A stretch of DNA of 64,000 nt from contig DCQA01000050.1 in assembly GCA_002323325.1 (NCBI GenBank), positions 22,053-86,052 of the forward strand. The letters are read 5' to 3'. Shown piece after piece: positions 9,439 through 19,171 of the stretch. The translations under genes and the position numbers were made by a program. This DNA comes from Coxiellaceae bacterium UBA1530. Its GTDB lineage: Bacteria > Pseudomonadota > Gammaproteobacteria > Coxiellales > Coxiellaceae. Under the pieces are notes generated by a model. That model saw only the letters and a list, made by a program, of their open reading frames with translations, searched no databases and was not told the origin of the DNA. How positions within the stretch are numbered: the first letter of the stretch is position 1; every line of letters begins with the position of its first letter.

Positions 9439-10164
9439 GTTAGTTTGTAGTGAGTGACTAGGCACATTCCTGGCGCTGGATAATCCCTCGAGGAGTGCAT
9501 TTCGCAGTGTGTCAATGACTTTTGGGCTAAACGGCGTTTTTCTTTGAGTTTCGATGGTAAAAATCCGCTCTTTGATTATGGACGCTGCTTTCGGTGACGA
9601 GGGTAGTGCATTAAGGTCATCCAAGGCTTGCTGAAGTTGATGCAGTTGATATTGTGTTGGATCCTCCGACATATTGACCATGACTAGATACATCGTGTCG
9701 TGATCAGATGTTGGATACAGTGACTCATTATCGTCATCGGTATCATTGTATTGTTCGTGAATAGTCTCTAAAGATGACTGATAGGACCCTTGGGTTCTAG
9801 ATCTATCGATGCGTTTAGCTGTATTGACGTTACTAATTTTTTCACAACGAAAGACGGTGGCTGGCGCAACGCAAAATGAACCGCGCGACGCTCTAATATT
9901 TTTCGCCTTTTGCATTTTTGCATCATAACAAGTCTTTAGTTGGTCGAGTAAGTTATGATCCTCTGCTTCATGGCGAGATAAATAATCAATCGCCGCTTGA
10001 AAGGCTTTTTTTGAGTGGTTATCGGGGTCGTTCAACATTGCATGAAAGCGCGAACTCTGATTTTGGATTCCAGTCGCTAGTATAGTTGTAGTGAGCGAAT
10101 CATTTGTGGTTTGTGCGTGAGGTTTGGTCATTTCCATCGGGGTTTTTTTGGTTAAGATGAACAA
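9427..10164 (-). CDS. Hypothetical soluble helix-rich protein (TTG start)
   Basis: I do not recognise this 245-residue protein. It has no signal peptide or membrane span; it is polar, rich in Gln, Asn, Ser, Thr and Asp, with a central acidic low-complexity part (DTDDDNES) flanked by predicted helical blocks. The first codon is TTG, with AGAGGA just upstream at suitable spacing, so I prefer it to the internal ATG eleven codons later, which has no ribosome site. It is convergent with ldcA (12-base overlap) and divergent from yadG. The composition resembles secreted effector-like orphans of intracellular bacteria, but there is no direct evidence for secretion. Confidence 0.65.
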   Translation of the reverse strand: MFILTKKTPMEMTKPHAQTTNDSLTTTILATGIQNQSSRFHAMLNDPDNHSKKAFQAAIDYLSRHEAEDHNLLDQLKTCYDAKMQKAKNIRASRGSFCVAPATVFRCEKISNVNTAKRIDRSRTQGSYQSSLETIHEQYNDTDDDNESLYPTSDHDTMYLVMVNMSEDPTQYQLHQLQQALDDLNALPSSPKAASIIKERIFTIETQRKTPFSPKVIDTLRNALLEGLSSARNVPSHSLQTNSPC

Positions 10165-10306
10165 ATTATCCTCTATATTAAGTGGATATTGCCGCTGTGT
10201 AAATCAGTTCAGTGTTTCAATGGTAATCTGGTTACCTTATGAGCAAATAGTAATTGATATTTAAATCCACTACACTGAGTAGCCATTTTTACGCGGGGGC
10301 TGTCCT

Positions 10307-11251
10307 ATGTTAGCGCTAGACGTTGATCAATTAAATAAAACATACACCAATGGTGTGAAAGCACTTAAAGATCTTTCATTAAAGATTCAGTCTGGTGAGT
10401 TTTTAGGCTTACTAGGTCCAAATGGTGCGGGTAAAACAACATTGATTGGTATTCTTAATTCACTAGTAATTAAGTCTTCAGGAAGTGTTTCTGTATTTGG
10501 TCATGACATAGACCAGGCCTTCGGCCAGGCAAAGGCGTGTATTGGAACAGTGCCCCAAGAATTTAATTTTCCGATATTCGAGCGTGTTGAAGACATCGTG
10601 ATGAACCAGGGTGGCTTTTTCGGTCTTACTCACCATGTAGCCAAGGCCCGCGCCGAAAAATACCTTTCGATGTTGGATTTATGGGGTAAAAGGCATCATA
10701 CAGCTCGATCACTGTCTGGCGGTATGAAACGACGTTTGATGATTGCTAGAGCTATGGTGCATGAACCTCAGATGCTGATTTTAGACGAACCAACAGCGGG
10801 CGTTGATATTCAGCTACGTCGATCAATGTGGTCTTTTTTACAAGAAATCAACGCTGCCGGTACAACAATTCTTTTAACGACTCATTATTTAGAAGAGGCG
10901 GAGCATCTTTGCGAACGGATTGCGATAATTAACCAAGGTGAATTGATTGAAGACAGGAATAAGCATGACTTAATGAGTCAGTTAAAAGTAGAAAGCTTCA
11001 TTCTGGACCTTGCAGATTCCCTGCCTCAAGAGCAGTTAAAGGACTTGATGATACGTGATCTTCCTGGAGTCACACTCTCTCAAGTGGATCAGCAGACCTT
11101 ACAGGTGGATGTGTGCCATTCAGCATCTATGAATGATGTATTTACCATCTTGGGGAAATACAATATCAGGATTAATAGTATGCGTAATAAAGTGAATCGG
11201 CTTGAGGAATTATTTTTGGCCTATACTGACAAGAAGAGGGAGACAGTATGA
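10307..11251 (+). CDS. yadG: ABC transporter ATP-binding protein (YadG-like)
   Basis: This is the ATPase of an ABC-2 type exporter, 314 residues. It shows Walker A GPNGAGKTT, Q-loop GTVPQEFNFPIF, signature LSGGMKRRLMIARAMVHEP, Walker B MLILDEPTAGVD and the H-loop LLTTHYLEEAE. A C-terminal extension of about 90 residues follows the nucleotide-binding domain, as in YadG. The stop overlaps the start of the permease gene by four bases (ATGA), indicating translational coupling. The substrate of YadGH-type exporters is not known. Confidence 0.9.
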   Translation: MLALDVDQLNKTYTNGVKALKDLSLKIQSGEFLGLLGPNGAGKTTLIGILNSLVIKSSGSVSVFGHDIDQAFGQAKACIGTVPQEFNFPIFERVEDIVMNQGGFFGLTHHVAKARAEKYLSMLDLWGKRHHTARSLSGGMKRRLMIARAMVHEPQMLILDEPTAGVDIQLRRSMWSFLQEINAAGTTILLTTHYLEEAEHLCERIAIINQGELIEDRNKHDLMSQLKVESFILDLADSLPQEQLKDLMIRDLPGVTLSQVDQQTLQVDVCHSASMNDVFTILGKYNIRINSMRNKVNRLEELFLAYTDKKRETV

Positions 11252-12021
11252 CGTTTCAACAAGCTTACTATGCGTTATTGACATTACTGCGTAAAGAAAT
11301 TGGTCGTTGTTTTCGTATTTGGCCACAAACTGTTGCTGCTCCTGTGGTTACCACCACGTTGTATTTCTTCATCTTTGGTAAGGTTATTGGTTCACACATT
11401 GCTGACCAGCATGGGTTTTCGTACATTCAATACATTGTTCCTGGATTAATTTTAATGTCGACGTTAATTAATGCTTATGTGAATACCTCCTCTTCTTTTT
11501 TTGGTGCGAAGTTTGCACGCTCAATTGAAGAGTTGCTAGTCTCACCGATGCCGGCCACTCTAATTGTATTAGGATACGCGATGGGTGGTGTATTTCGTGG
11601 TGTGTTAGTGGGTTGTATGGTGGCTTTGGTGGCTGTTTGTGTCACACATGTGCACTTTGTGCATCCTATTTTAATGGTGTACTCGATGTTAGTGACAGCA
11701 TTTGTGTTTTCTTTAGTTGGTATTATTAATGGTGTCTTTGCTCGTAAATTTGATGATGTCTCGTGGGTCCCTAATTTTATTATTTCACCATTAACGTATT
11801 TTGCTGGCGTGTTTTATTCGGTTCAAATGCTACCGCCATTTTGGCAAGCCGCATCCCATTTAGATCCTATTTATTATTTAGTATCCACATTCCGCTTTAG
11901 TATGTTGGGTATTAAGGATACAACCACTCCTTACGCATTGGTCATCAGTACAGTCCTAGGGATTAGTACTTTTATAGTGACAACACAGTTGTTGAAACGT
12001 TCTCAACGCATGCGTTCTTGA
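11248..12021 (+). CDS. yadH: ABC-2 type transporter permease (YadH-like)
   Basis: A 257-residue membrane protein with about six helices in the ABC-2 permease layout; it pairs with the ATPase encoded just upstream through a four-base overlap. The conserved segment PLTYFAGVFYSVQMLPPFWQ before the last helices is typical of this family. The 3' end overlaps the end of the convergent MFS transporter gene by 19 bases. The transported substrate cannot be deduced. Confidence 0.9.
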   Translation: MTFQQAYYALLTLLRKEIGRCFRIWPQTVAAPVVTTTLYFFIFGKVIGSHIADQHGFSYIQYIVPGLILMSTLINAYVNTSSSFFGAKFARSIEELLVSPMPATLIVLGYAMGGVFRGVLVGCMVALVAVCVTHVHFVHPILMVYSMLVTAFVFSLVGIINGVFARKFDDVSWVPNFIISPLTYFAGVFYSVQMLPPFWQAASHLDPIYYLVSTFRFSMLGIKDTTTPYALVISTVLGISTFIVTTQLLKRSQRMRS

Positions 12022-13238
12022 GAGGCGGGTGGTTCCCTCAATCGAAGACATAACACCCAGCTAATAATGAGTGGTATCAGTAGGACCCAGAAGCTGTAGA
12101 AAAACATGACATGATGATCATCGGTATGGGTGTGTTGTTTAAAGTACAGTAGGATTGCTCCAAGCAATTCTTGAAAGAAGAAGCCGCAAAGTCCAATGAC
12201 CATATTAATTAAGGCGAAAGACGTAGCATGTATTTTATGTGGGTAGTACTGTCTAGCGTAGGTAAACGCCAGAAGCATACTAGAAACAAAAAAACCAACG
12301 GTGAAATACAGAGGGTATAATAAGCTCGGTGTTAGTGGTGTTTTGGATGAATATACGATTAAGGTAAATAAAAGGATAGTCATGGTATTGGCGATCACCA
12401 TCCAGTGATGTTTTTGACGAAAGCACTGAGCAATTAAACCGTGAAGTGGGCCACCTACAGCAATACCTATAAAAATCATGCTACTGATGGAGGCAGCAGC
12501 TTGTGTCGTCACGTGGTGGCTGTGTTTTAAAAACACCACATCATAGAGTTCAGAAAACGCATTCACTACCGTGCCCACCATAATCCCTGCATAGAGGGCT
12601 AAGTACCATAAATTTTTGATGCTTAATATGGGCAAGATGTTAATGGGGGATTCCATTAAACCGCGTTTCTCGCTCTTTCCCCGAAGTAATGTGAGGATAA
12701 CAGCGGTCAACAGAAAGCCAAACAATGCAATCGTCACCAGAGCGTGTTGCCATGTGGACTGTTCAATCACATGGTTGAGAAATGGTTGGCCGAATAGTCC
12801 ACCTATCACGCCAATCGTGTTAGTTAACCCAACAGCCAAAGGGAATAAGTACTTGGGTAGCCATATCGATGCTGTTTTTAATGCGCCAAGAAAGGCAGCA
12901 GCGGAGCCTATTGCAATCAATATACGACCTAGCGTTAGTGCGAATAATGATGGTGAGCTACTAATCAGAAGTCCTAGAGACACTATAAAGCATGCTAGCG
13001 TTAATGTTATGCGGATACCGAATTTATCTAGACAATAGCCAGCTGGTAATTGCGATAAAGCGTAGAGAGGGAAATAAATTCCCATAATGTTACCGATGAT
13101 GGTGTAGTTCACCTTGAGTGTGTGTGCGATTGGCTCGATCAGTACACTGGGGGCGGTATGCTGAAAATAATCCAATGCGTAAAATAGCGCGGCGATCAGC
13201 CACATAGCCCAGCCTAGTCTTAAGGATTGTTGTTTCAT
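12003..13238 (-). CDS. MFS transporter
   Basis: A 411-residue transporter of the major facilitator superfamily with about 12 membrane helices. It has the family loop after helix 2 (LDKFGIRITLTLA, close to the D-x-x-G-R pattern) and the N-terminal YALDYFQHTAPS that is common in MFS proteins of Legionella/Coxiella-type bacteria. The open frame extends 30 codons further upstream, but the ATG at 13238 has AAGG eight bases ahead and begins directly before helix 1, so I use it. Substrate unknown. It could be a nutrient importer like the phagosomal (Pht) transporters, but the sequence alone does not show that. Confidence 0.85.
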   Translation of the reverse strand: MKQQSLRLGWAMWLIAALFYALDYFQHTAPSVLIEPIAHTLKVNYTIIGNIMGIYFPLYALSQLPAGYCLDKFGIRITLTLACFIVSLGLLISSSPSLFALTLGRILIAIGSAAAFLGALKTASIWLPKYLFPLAVGLTNTIGVIGGLFGQPFLNHVIEQSTWQHALVTIALFGFLLTAVILTLLRGKSEKRGLMESPINILPILSIKNLWYLALYAGIMVGTVVNAFSELYDVVFLKHSHHVTTQAAASISSMIFIGIAVGGPLHGLIAQCFRQKHHWMVIANTMTILLFTLIVYSSKTPLTPSLLYPLYFTVGFFVSSMLLAFTYARQYYPHKIHATSFALINMVIGLCGFFFQELLGAILLYFKQHTHTDDHHVMFFYSFWVLLIPLIISWVLCLRLREPPASQERMR

Positions 13239-13418
13239 AAGTAAAACCTTGATTCTGAGTCTGTTCAGTATGTGACCACATCTACGATTGGGAAACCATA
13301 GCACACTTCTTGTCTGACCGTAAAACATTCTCGTTAATCATAATACAACATGCGGGTGGATTATTGAGATGTTGGAAACAATTCATGAGGTTCAAGAGTT
13401 TTCTACATTGAATCAATC

Positions 13419-13448
13419 TTCACCAGAGTTTTGAGATACCGTTATAAT
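13419..13448 (+). promoter_or_regulatory. Candidate promoter of the minor pilin operon
   Basis: TTCACC (13419-13424) and a perfect TATAAT (13443-13448) with an 18-base spacer lie 41 bases ahead of the first pilin-like gene. Confidence 0.4.
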
Positions 13449-13489
13449 AGCGGTGATGTGATATTCGTTGGACTGCATACAATAGATGG

Positions 13490-13846
13490 ATGAATTCATG
13501 GGGCCAACAAGACGGATTTTGCCTTTTAGAGATGTTGATAGCATGGTCGTTAGTGATTATGGTTTCATTAGCCGTCTTTTCCTTGCAATGCGAATCTATG
13601 CAGCAATTACGAGACCATAGGTTATATCAAGTGGCGATCATGGGGGCATCGAATATTGCTGAGATTTGTCATGCTCAAAAACAGTGTGATCAAGAGAGCC
13701 ATCTGTATCAGCAAATTCATCATCAACTAGAGAAGCAGCTACCGCATCTTGAGTCAGTGTTAGCATGTGATGAAAATAGCTGTGAGCTTAAATTATCCTG
13801 GTTTAAGCGTCATATTTTTCATTATGAACTGGCATTTTCGTTATGA
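13490..13846 (+). CDS. Type IV pilus minor pilin, PilV-like
   Basis: A short prepilin (118 residues): a polar leader ending in Gly at about residue 9, then FCLLEMLIAWSLVIMVSLAVF, which matches the class III prepilin site (G, hydrophobic, Glu at +5) and the N-terminal helix of pilins. A prepilin peptidase would cut after the Gly. Two Cys pairs in the C-terminal half may form disulfides. No strong ribosome site precedes the ATG. It is the first of three overlapping minor pilin genes and its stop overlaps the next start by four bases; the order agrees with pilV-pilW-pilX. Confidence 0.8.
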   Translation: MNSWGQQDGFCLLEMLIAWSLVIMVSLAVFSLQCESMQQLRDHRLYQVAIMGASNIAEICHAQKQCDQESHLYQQIHHQLEKQLPHLESVLACDENSCELKLSWFKRHIFHYELAFSL

Positions 13847-14550
13847 TGGTGAATAAGCAATCAGGGATGACACTCTTGGAGACCATGCTTGCGATGAGTT
13901 TAGGCGCTTGTCTATCATGGGTTGTGGTATTGATATTGGCAGATGTGAGTCGATTATCGTTATTAACTGAATCTCTAACAGACCTCATGGATCGACAAAG
14001 TTGGTTATTCCAGATTTTACCTAAGCATATACAACAGGCGGGTCTATCAGATTGCACTGGGCAAGTGAATAAACAGTCATGGCCTATTGAGATTTTCTTG
14101 CATAATCAGGCAGTGCCAAAGTGGTTAACTCAAAAAAAATCACAAACAGATGCTCTCATTGTATCCAGTTGTCGAAAATATCGAGGGAAAGCCCGCTGGG
14201 TCAGAACGGCTTACTATGTTGCAAAAACTTCATGGCATGATCGTTATCATCGTCCGATATATGCCTTATATCAAAAGGTAGAGGGGGGGCGTAGAGAAGC
14301 ATTAATCTTAAATATACTGGATATAAAGATAAAGACTTTTTATCAAAGTAAACCTATTAGCTCATCAATTAATCTCGATGACCTATCATTCAACCTTCTG
14401 TCTATCACCCTTATTTTAGAATCTCAATGTTTGGGTTGTTATCATTATTCAACTAACCAATGGGACGGTAAATCGTACAAGGTGCCCAAGGGGGTTCGAG
14501 TGTCTGCGCTACCAATCTGGGTATCCCTGAGAAATAGTATAGATGTCTGA
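13843..14550 (+). CDS. Type IV pilus minor pilin, PilW-like
   Basis: A 235-residue prepilin. The leader is MMVNKQSG and the mature helix starts MTLLETMLAMSLGACLSW, with Glu at +5. The size and the position between a PilV-like and a PilX-like gene agree with PilW, which helps start pilus assembly. The ATG overlaps the upstream stop and its own 3' end overlaps the next gene by eight bases, so the three are one operon. The C-terminal domain is divergent and has a paired-Cys motif (SQCLGCYH). Confidence 0.8.
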   Translation: MMVNKQSGMTLLETMLAMSLGACLSWVVVLILADVSRLSLLTESLTDLMDRQSWLFQILPKHIQQAGLSDCTGQVNKQSWPIEIFLHNQAVPKWLTQKKSQTDALIVSSCRKYRGKARWVRTAYYVAKTSWHDRYHRPIYALYQKVEGGRREALILNILDIKIKTFYQSKPISSSINLDDLSFNLLSITLILESQCLGCYHYSTNQWDGKSYKVPKGVRVSALPIWVSLRNSIDV

Positions 14551-14926
14551 TCAATCGGGATTTGCTTTACTTCTGGTGCTTTGTTGGATAGCCATTATTA
14601 GTGTATTGATCATGGGGTTGACTGCGCACACTAAGATGCAAAGTCTTCTGTTACGTGCTCATAGAGACCATCAACAAGCATTTTATCAAGCAGAACTTGG
14701 GCTAAAGTGTGCATCAATTTCCATTACCGATCATCATCTCTCAAACTGTAATTCATTGCAGCAAGTTATCATCTCGGTAGGTATTGTGAAAAATGATCAG
14801 GGGAGGGCGGGATATCAATTACGATCTGAAGCGCGCGTAGGTGATTCTAGAGTGGTCTTAGAGGCTTTTGGAAGATTAAATACAGCTGATAAATGGATTC
14901 AGAATTGGTGGAGAGTAGTTCAGTAA
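14543..14926 (+). CDS. Type IV pilus assembly protein, PilX-like
   Basis: A 127-residue protein that begins MSDQSGFALLLVLCWIAIIS, a short leader followed by a hydrophobic helix without the +5 Glu, as is usual for PilX. The FYQAELGLKCA segment matches the AEAGL-type motif found after the first helix in PilX N-terminal domains. It closes the three-gene operon; pilY1 and pilE, often next, are not present here. About 100 bases separate it from the following membrane protein gene. Confidence 0.75.
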   Translation: MSDQSGFALLLVLCWIAIISVLIMGLTAHTKMQSLLLRAHRDHQQAFYQAELGLKCASISITDHHLSNCNSLQQVIISVGIVKNDQGRAGYQLRSEARVGDSRVVLEAFGRLNTADKWIQNWWRVVQ

Positions 14927-15035
14927 TGTTATTAGGTATACTAATGTGAATTTTTATCTACATGGATATGGATAGATGTCACAACTTGCACAGCCAATGA
15001 TTCGATGGTCGCAAATTTTATGAGTCGTTCCTGTG

Positions 15036-15479
15036 ATGATCAGAGAGTGGATTAACGCGTCGACGGATATCGGACGCTATCATCATAACATTAATTTATC
15101 ACATGGTATTCTAACATTCCCTACTAAGGAAGCTGTAGGTACTTTAGTTAATCGTGATGTTCATTCGCTGATTCTTGCAAAGTTCATCTCAATAATTTGG
15201 ATAGTTTTTCATGGATTATCAGCTATTTTCATGCTCGTGGGCATTTGTTTACTGATACAAGCAATCAAGCAAAGTGCGGAGAATTTTCATGCTAAAAAGC
15301 ATTGGGCAATTTTTGATTTGGCTATTGGTATTTTCTCATATGTTTTTTTTACTGGTGCAGGATCAATGGACTATTTTCTCTCCTGGCTACAAAACCCAGC
15401 GATTAATTTTAACTATGACATCCTGGGGTATGGGCTACCGCTAGGGATTGCATTACGCTTTTTATGTCATCGCATTTAA
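15036..15479 (+). CDS. Hypothetical membrane protein
   Basis: A 147-residue protein that I do not recognise. It has at least three membrane helices (about residues 46-76, 88-104 and 127-143). A GTG codon lies directly before the ATG (15033) and could also start translation; neither has a clear Shine-Dalgarno. The gene ends one base before the end of the convergent YwaF-family gene, which suggests an old arrangement rather than a chance frame. Confidence 0.6.
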   Translation: MIREWINASTDIGRYHHNINLSHGILTFPTKEAVGTLVNRDVHSLILAKFISIIWIVFHGLSAIFMLVGICLLIQAIKQSAENFHAKKHWAIFDLAIGIFSYVFFTGAGSMDYFLSWLQNPAINFNYDILGYGLPLGIALRFLCHRI

Positions 15480-16274
15480 TTAATCTTGAGTTATTGTTGT
15501 CTGTTTCAAGTTATAGCGGGCGATAGCACGAACACAGGCATATGTCAGTAGTGAGAGGCCTATAAGAAAAACCTCGGTCTCTCCAATATACCAAGGCCAA
15601 TGAAATAAGCCTGGCACTGAGTCAGGTGGTGTTTTGAGGTAGATATAATTGTTGTGTGTAACGTAGTCAATGACTCCAACCAAGACTAGATAGACGTTAA
15701 AAATCACAAGTACGTTGATGAAAGAACGAAGGGTAATGGGTAACTGGTAGACGCAATAGGTGTACAGTGTGGCTAACACAATATATCCATGGATAGTAAA
15801 AAAGATCAGATAACGAATCATGGAGGTATGCAGTGCTAAGTTGGGTGTGAGTAGAGCGACTAAGGCGGCCCACCCTGAAACATAAATTAAACAGTACTGG
15901 AATAATCGTCGTTGGAGTATCAGCGCAAGTGGAATGACTAATACACCAGTGATATGACACAGATGGAGAGGGATAACGCGATAGAGGTAGCAGCTGGAGC
16001 ACACAGCAATGAAAGCTGGGGTGGCGACAGCCCATCGATATAGTCGGTGCTGTCTAAGATTATTGGGTGTCAAACATATTGCTATGCATAAGAGTAGCAG
16101 TACAGATAGTGCAGAAAAATACCAGTTGTTAAAGGGTTCGTAGTGAGTGGGTGATTTGAAAAACTGTATCAGTAAGGGAAGGATGCTCATGACTATCCGT
16201 AGTATTATCTTGGAATTGCCGTGAGTATATATAAAGACTGGGATTGATAAAAGCAGAAAACACTCACTTCTCAT
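15480..16274 (-). CDS. YwaF/TIGR02206-type integral membrane protein
   Basis: A protein of up to 264 residues with about seven membrane helices. The C-terminal part carries the conserved run NNYIYLKTPPDSVPG followed by WPWYI, the hallmark of the YwaF family, whose function is unknown. The first ATG (16274) has no clear ribosome site; an internal ATG at about 16190, starting MSILPLLIQFF, would give a length nearer the family and is a reasonable alternative. It is convergent with the membrane protein gene before it. Confidence 0.75.
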   Translation of the reverse strand: MRSECFLLLSIPVFIYTHGNSKIILRIVMSILPLLIQFFKSPTHYEPFNNWYFSALSVLLLLCIAICLTPNNLRQHRLYRWAVATPAFIAVCSSCYLYRVIPLHLCHITGVLVIPLALILQRRLFQYCLIYVSGWAALVALLTPNLALHTSMIRYLIFFTIHGYIVLATLYTYCVYQLPITLRSFINVLVIFNVYLVLVGVIDYVTHNNYIYLKTPPDSVPGLFHWPWYIGETEVFLIGLSLLTYACVRAIARYNLKQTTITQD

Positions 16275-16314
16275 TCATGCTATATAAACGATAGTGAGTG
16301 TCTGTATTATAAAA

Positions 16315-16767
16315 TTAGGCTGTTACGATGGGATGATTGTTTGAATCGTTTTGTGATAGATCCTGATTCTTTGTCGGGGTTAGGGTAAACAGATGTTCTC
16401 GCCCGTTAAAGCATCTACCATTGAATATACAGGCATTTGTCTTTGCGTCATATGAGATGAAGTTGAATTCTTTCAAGGGAAAATAAGTGCCGTCCTCTTT
16501 ATGAACAGAGGGTCGAGTGTTATCTAATGCAGGTAGGCAGCTAGATTCTGATAGTTGGGAATACTCGCTCACTTTTCCATTATGATCACGAAGCAGTCCA
16601 ATAATAGTAAGGTGTCTCTGATGCCACTTGGCCCAAACAGCATTATCATCGTCATTTCCAGTCTGAGGACATTGGTCTTGATCGGGGGCAATCCCGCGTA
16701 GCAACTCAGCGTGCGTGCGATTTGCGAATAGCAGGGCTAGTGATGATAAAAGAAAAAATCGGCTCAT
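16315..16767 (-). CDS. Hypothetical secreted protein with four cysteines
   Basis: A 150-residue protein with a Sec signal peptide: basic start, hydrophobic run FFLLSSLALLFA, and a likely cleavage after THA. The mature part is polar and holds four Cys (in DQCPQ, SSCLP, NACIF and GRCFN), which could make two disulfides in the periplasm. I recognise no family. The gene sits 40 bases downstream of the YwaF-type gene end-to-start on the same strand; no shared function is evident. Confidence 0.65.
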   Translation of the reverse strand: MSRFFLLSSLALLFANRTHAELLRGIAPDQDQCPQTGNDDDNAVWAKWHQRHLTIIGLLRDHNGKVSEYSQLSESSCLPALDNTRPSVHKEDGTYFPLKEFNFISYDAKTNACIFNGRCFNGREHLFTLTPTKNQDLSQNDSNNHPIVTA

Positions 16768-17257
16768 TTTTTTGTCTCTATTGTTAATTTAATGCGCAAA
16801 AATACAAGAGAAAAGGTGAAAAATCAATCAATCTACTTATCTAATGGTTTTTTAAGAAAACTTGGGCAAGGCACTGTTTTGTAAAATGCAGATTTCTTAT
16901 TTAAGGCATGCGTGATTTATCGTGATTCACAGGGTATGATTTTTTTCATAGTATGTTGGGTAAAAGGACAACGGTTGAGCGATAGTCATTAAAATCATTA
17001 TCTTGATGGGATGGGTAGGTTTGCTCATTCAGTGCTAGCGTGTTTTTGTTTTTCTCGTGAGAAATTATCGTAATCTTCAGCTGGTTGTGTTTTAGAGGAC
17101 CTTGTGGGAATGAGTGATTAAGCAACTGATTAATTGTTTTTAGCAATATTTTCATTTTCCAATCTTAACAAGGTAATTATTATGCTGTCTGGATGTTAAT
17201 TAGATTTGTATTAAAGACCTTATTTTGATCACAAATAATCTATGATGGTTGAGTGCA
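16768..17257. other. AT-rich gap with one doubtful small ORF
   Basis: A 69-codon minus-strand frame (16946-17155, ATG at 17155, starting MKILLKTINQLLN) has a weak GGAA ahead of its ATG. The product is polar and matches nothing I know, so I do not call it a gene. The rest of this stretch shows only AT-rich sequence. Confidence 0.3.
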
Positions 17258-18598
17258 CTATTGTTGATAGCGGTATCTTCGTATCGACTCAGCGATTAGA
17301 TTCAATACGAGTAATGCTAATGTTGTGTCAACTAAGACCACAACTAACCCATGAGCACTAAGTAAGGTTTTTAGTGCTAAAGCAATTAGGCATAGGATGA
17401 CGACGTTAATGATAATTCTACTCGCAACCATAGCCGTGTAATAACCATGATAATAATCCAGTAGGAAGGCTCGCCAATGCCATCGATGATGTAATTGACG
17501 TTGTTTATAGATAATGGCGATTAGAATTAATAATGTGGAAAATAAGAGTTCCCATAACCAGTTAGTTTCAGCGCCGGGTGATGGTGGCCATGTGGGAGAA
17601 ACACCCAGCTCAACCCAGGTAAGTAATGCGATAAGACAAAAGACACCATACATCATTGGCAATACAGTGATTCTCAGACACAGCGTGATCGCAAATACAG
17701 ATTCCATAATGATTTGCAGTGGATACAAGATTGATGCGTACCCTGCAGCATCTTGTAATAATCGTTGTGTCAAATGAAAAGTTTTATGCGTTGTTGCTGC
17801 ATAGGACAATACGAGTTTCTTATAACCTGATTCAGTGAACCAGCCTAAGGCAAAATTATCAATGACTTGAAATACTAGCATGGCACCAATCACATAGATT
17901 AGACCATTAGTGAAAAAATCATGAAGACGTTGATAGTGTATTTGATTTTGGCTATCCATCGATTGCCGATAATGATCGATTGCATAAGTCAAAATGAGCA
18001 TAAATAGACAGCACATAGCGTATGTCAGAGAAAAAATCAAATTATATGATCCGCCATTGAGTGATAAGCGATTCAAATAAAAAATAACTCCTGTGAAGAC
18101 AATAGCGAAGCTTATGTATCCCTGGGTAGTAAAAGATCCAAATAAACGCAAACCAATACCCTGTGGACGACACGTTTTTGGGTAACACTTATAAGCACCA
18201 ATTAATACAATTGAGGCAGTTAAAGGTACTAAAAACTCAAAAAACCAAAAGCCGGGTACGCCAAGGGTAAATAACCAAATACCAAAAAAAATAATTGCAG
18301 CGACAATAGCTGATGACATGCGAAAGCTAATCATCAGCCAAACACTTGCTAATACACCGATAACGGATTGTAAAGTTGCATACAAATACGAGTGTTTACT
18401 GATCATTATCAATATAGGAAGGAGAAGATGATGAGAGGCGGAGTCAATACTCAGTGTTTGAATCGACACTGTAAGCTGTTCTGGGCTAACAAAGATCTTA
18501 AGAGAGTATAACAAGGTTAAATGGAGTAACGCTAAACCCAGTAGGATGCTGGTCCAGCCAAGCGGATGAGTTCTTGGGGTAGAATGCTTTATTGACAT
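17258..18598 (-). CDS. Hypothetical polytopic membrane protein
   Basis: A 446-residue integral membrane protein with roughly 11-12 helices spread over the whole length. The ATG is preceded by AAGGAG at six bases, so the start is secure. The segment FFEFLVPLTASIVLIGAYKCYP (about residues 124-145) resembles the second half of DoxX/DUF417-like small membrane proteins, but the match is too weak to assign. The gene stands alone with non-coding DNA on both sides. Function unknown. Confidence 0.7.
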   Translation of the reverse strand: MSIKHSTPRTHPLGWTSILLGLALLHLTLLYSLKIFVSPEQLTVSIQTLSIDSASHHLLLPILIMISKHSYLYATLQSVIGVLASVWLMISFRMSSAIVAAIIFFGIWLFTLGVPGFWFFEFLVPLTASIVLIGAYKCYPKTCRPQGIGLRLFGSFTTQGYISFAIVFTGVIFYLNRLSLNGGSYNLIFSLTYAMCCLFMLILTYAIDHYRQSMDSQNQIHYQRLHDFFTNGLIYVIGAMLVFQVIDNFALGWFTESGYKKLVLSYAATTHKTFHLTQRLLQDAAGYASILYPLQIIMESVFAITLCLRITVLPMMYGVFCLIALLTWVELGVSPTWPPSPGAETNWLWELLFSTLLILIAIIYKQRQLHHRWHWRAFLLDYYHGYYTAMVASRIIINVVILCLIALALKTLLSAHGLVVVLVDTTLALLVLNLIAESIRRYRYQQ

Positions 18599-19171
18599 GA
18601 GTCACTCCTTGACGATAAATACTATATGATATTATCACGAAGATGCGTCTTATTCATGAGTGGATATATTCGTATATGTAGATATGAGTATGCCTTTATC
18701 AAATTGATTATCTGTGCAGTACATAACTCGATGCCTATCATCGTGATTGAATCAATGAAATGGTGATGATTATTGGTCAAGCGAAATATCCTGCTTCAGG
18801 TGATGTTGACGAACTTGATGATGGGTGTTTTTTTATAATTTTAGCGTAATGACATGCGACGTCTAAAACCGATATTCCTTTGCAAATACTCTCATCACAA
18901 GTTATGTGAGTTTGTTGTTAGTATTAAAGAATTCAATTTTAACAAATAAATTTTTATACGTAGTTCTCAAATATTTATCTAATCTTTTTTACAAATAGTT
19001 TCATTGGATAAAAATAATACCTATATCTTAAATAATGGTAAATTTTTTATGAATATATTGGGTATCTCTATCCCATTTCTTTCCCTTTAGATCGATAATT
19101 TATAGTTTCATGGGAGGATATTTTTAGGGGATAATGTAGTTAATAAGAAACTCGAGTTTAAAATGCAACTT
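18599..19171. other. Intergenic, nothing recognised
   Basis: About 570 AT-rich bases without an ORF of any length worth calling. A perfect 12-bp palindrome (AAACTCGAGTTT, 19148-19159) lies just past the 3' end of the FUSC-family gene and may help end that transcript, though no T-run of note follows. Confidence 0.4.
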
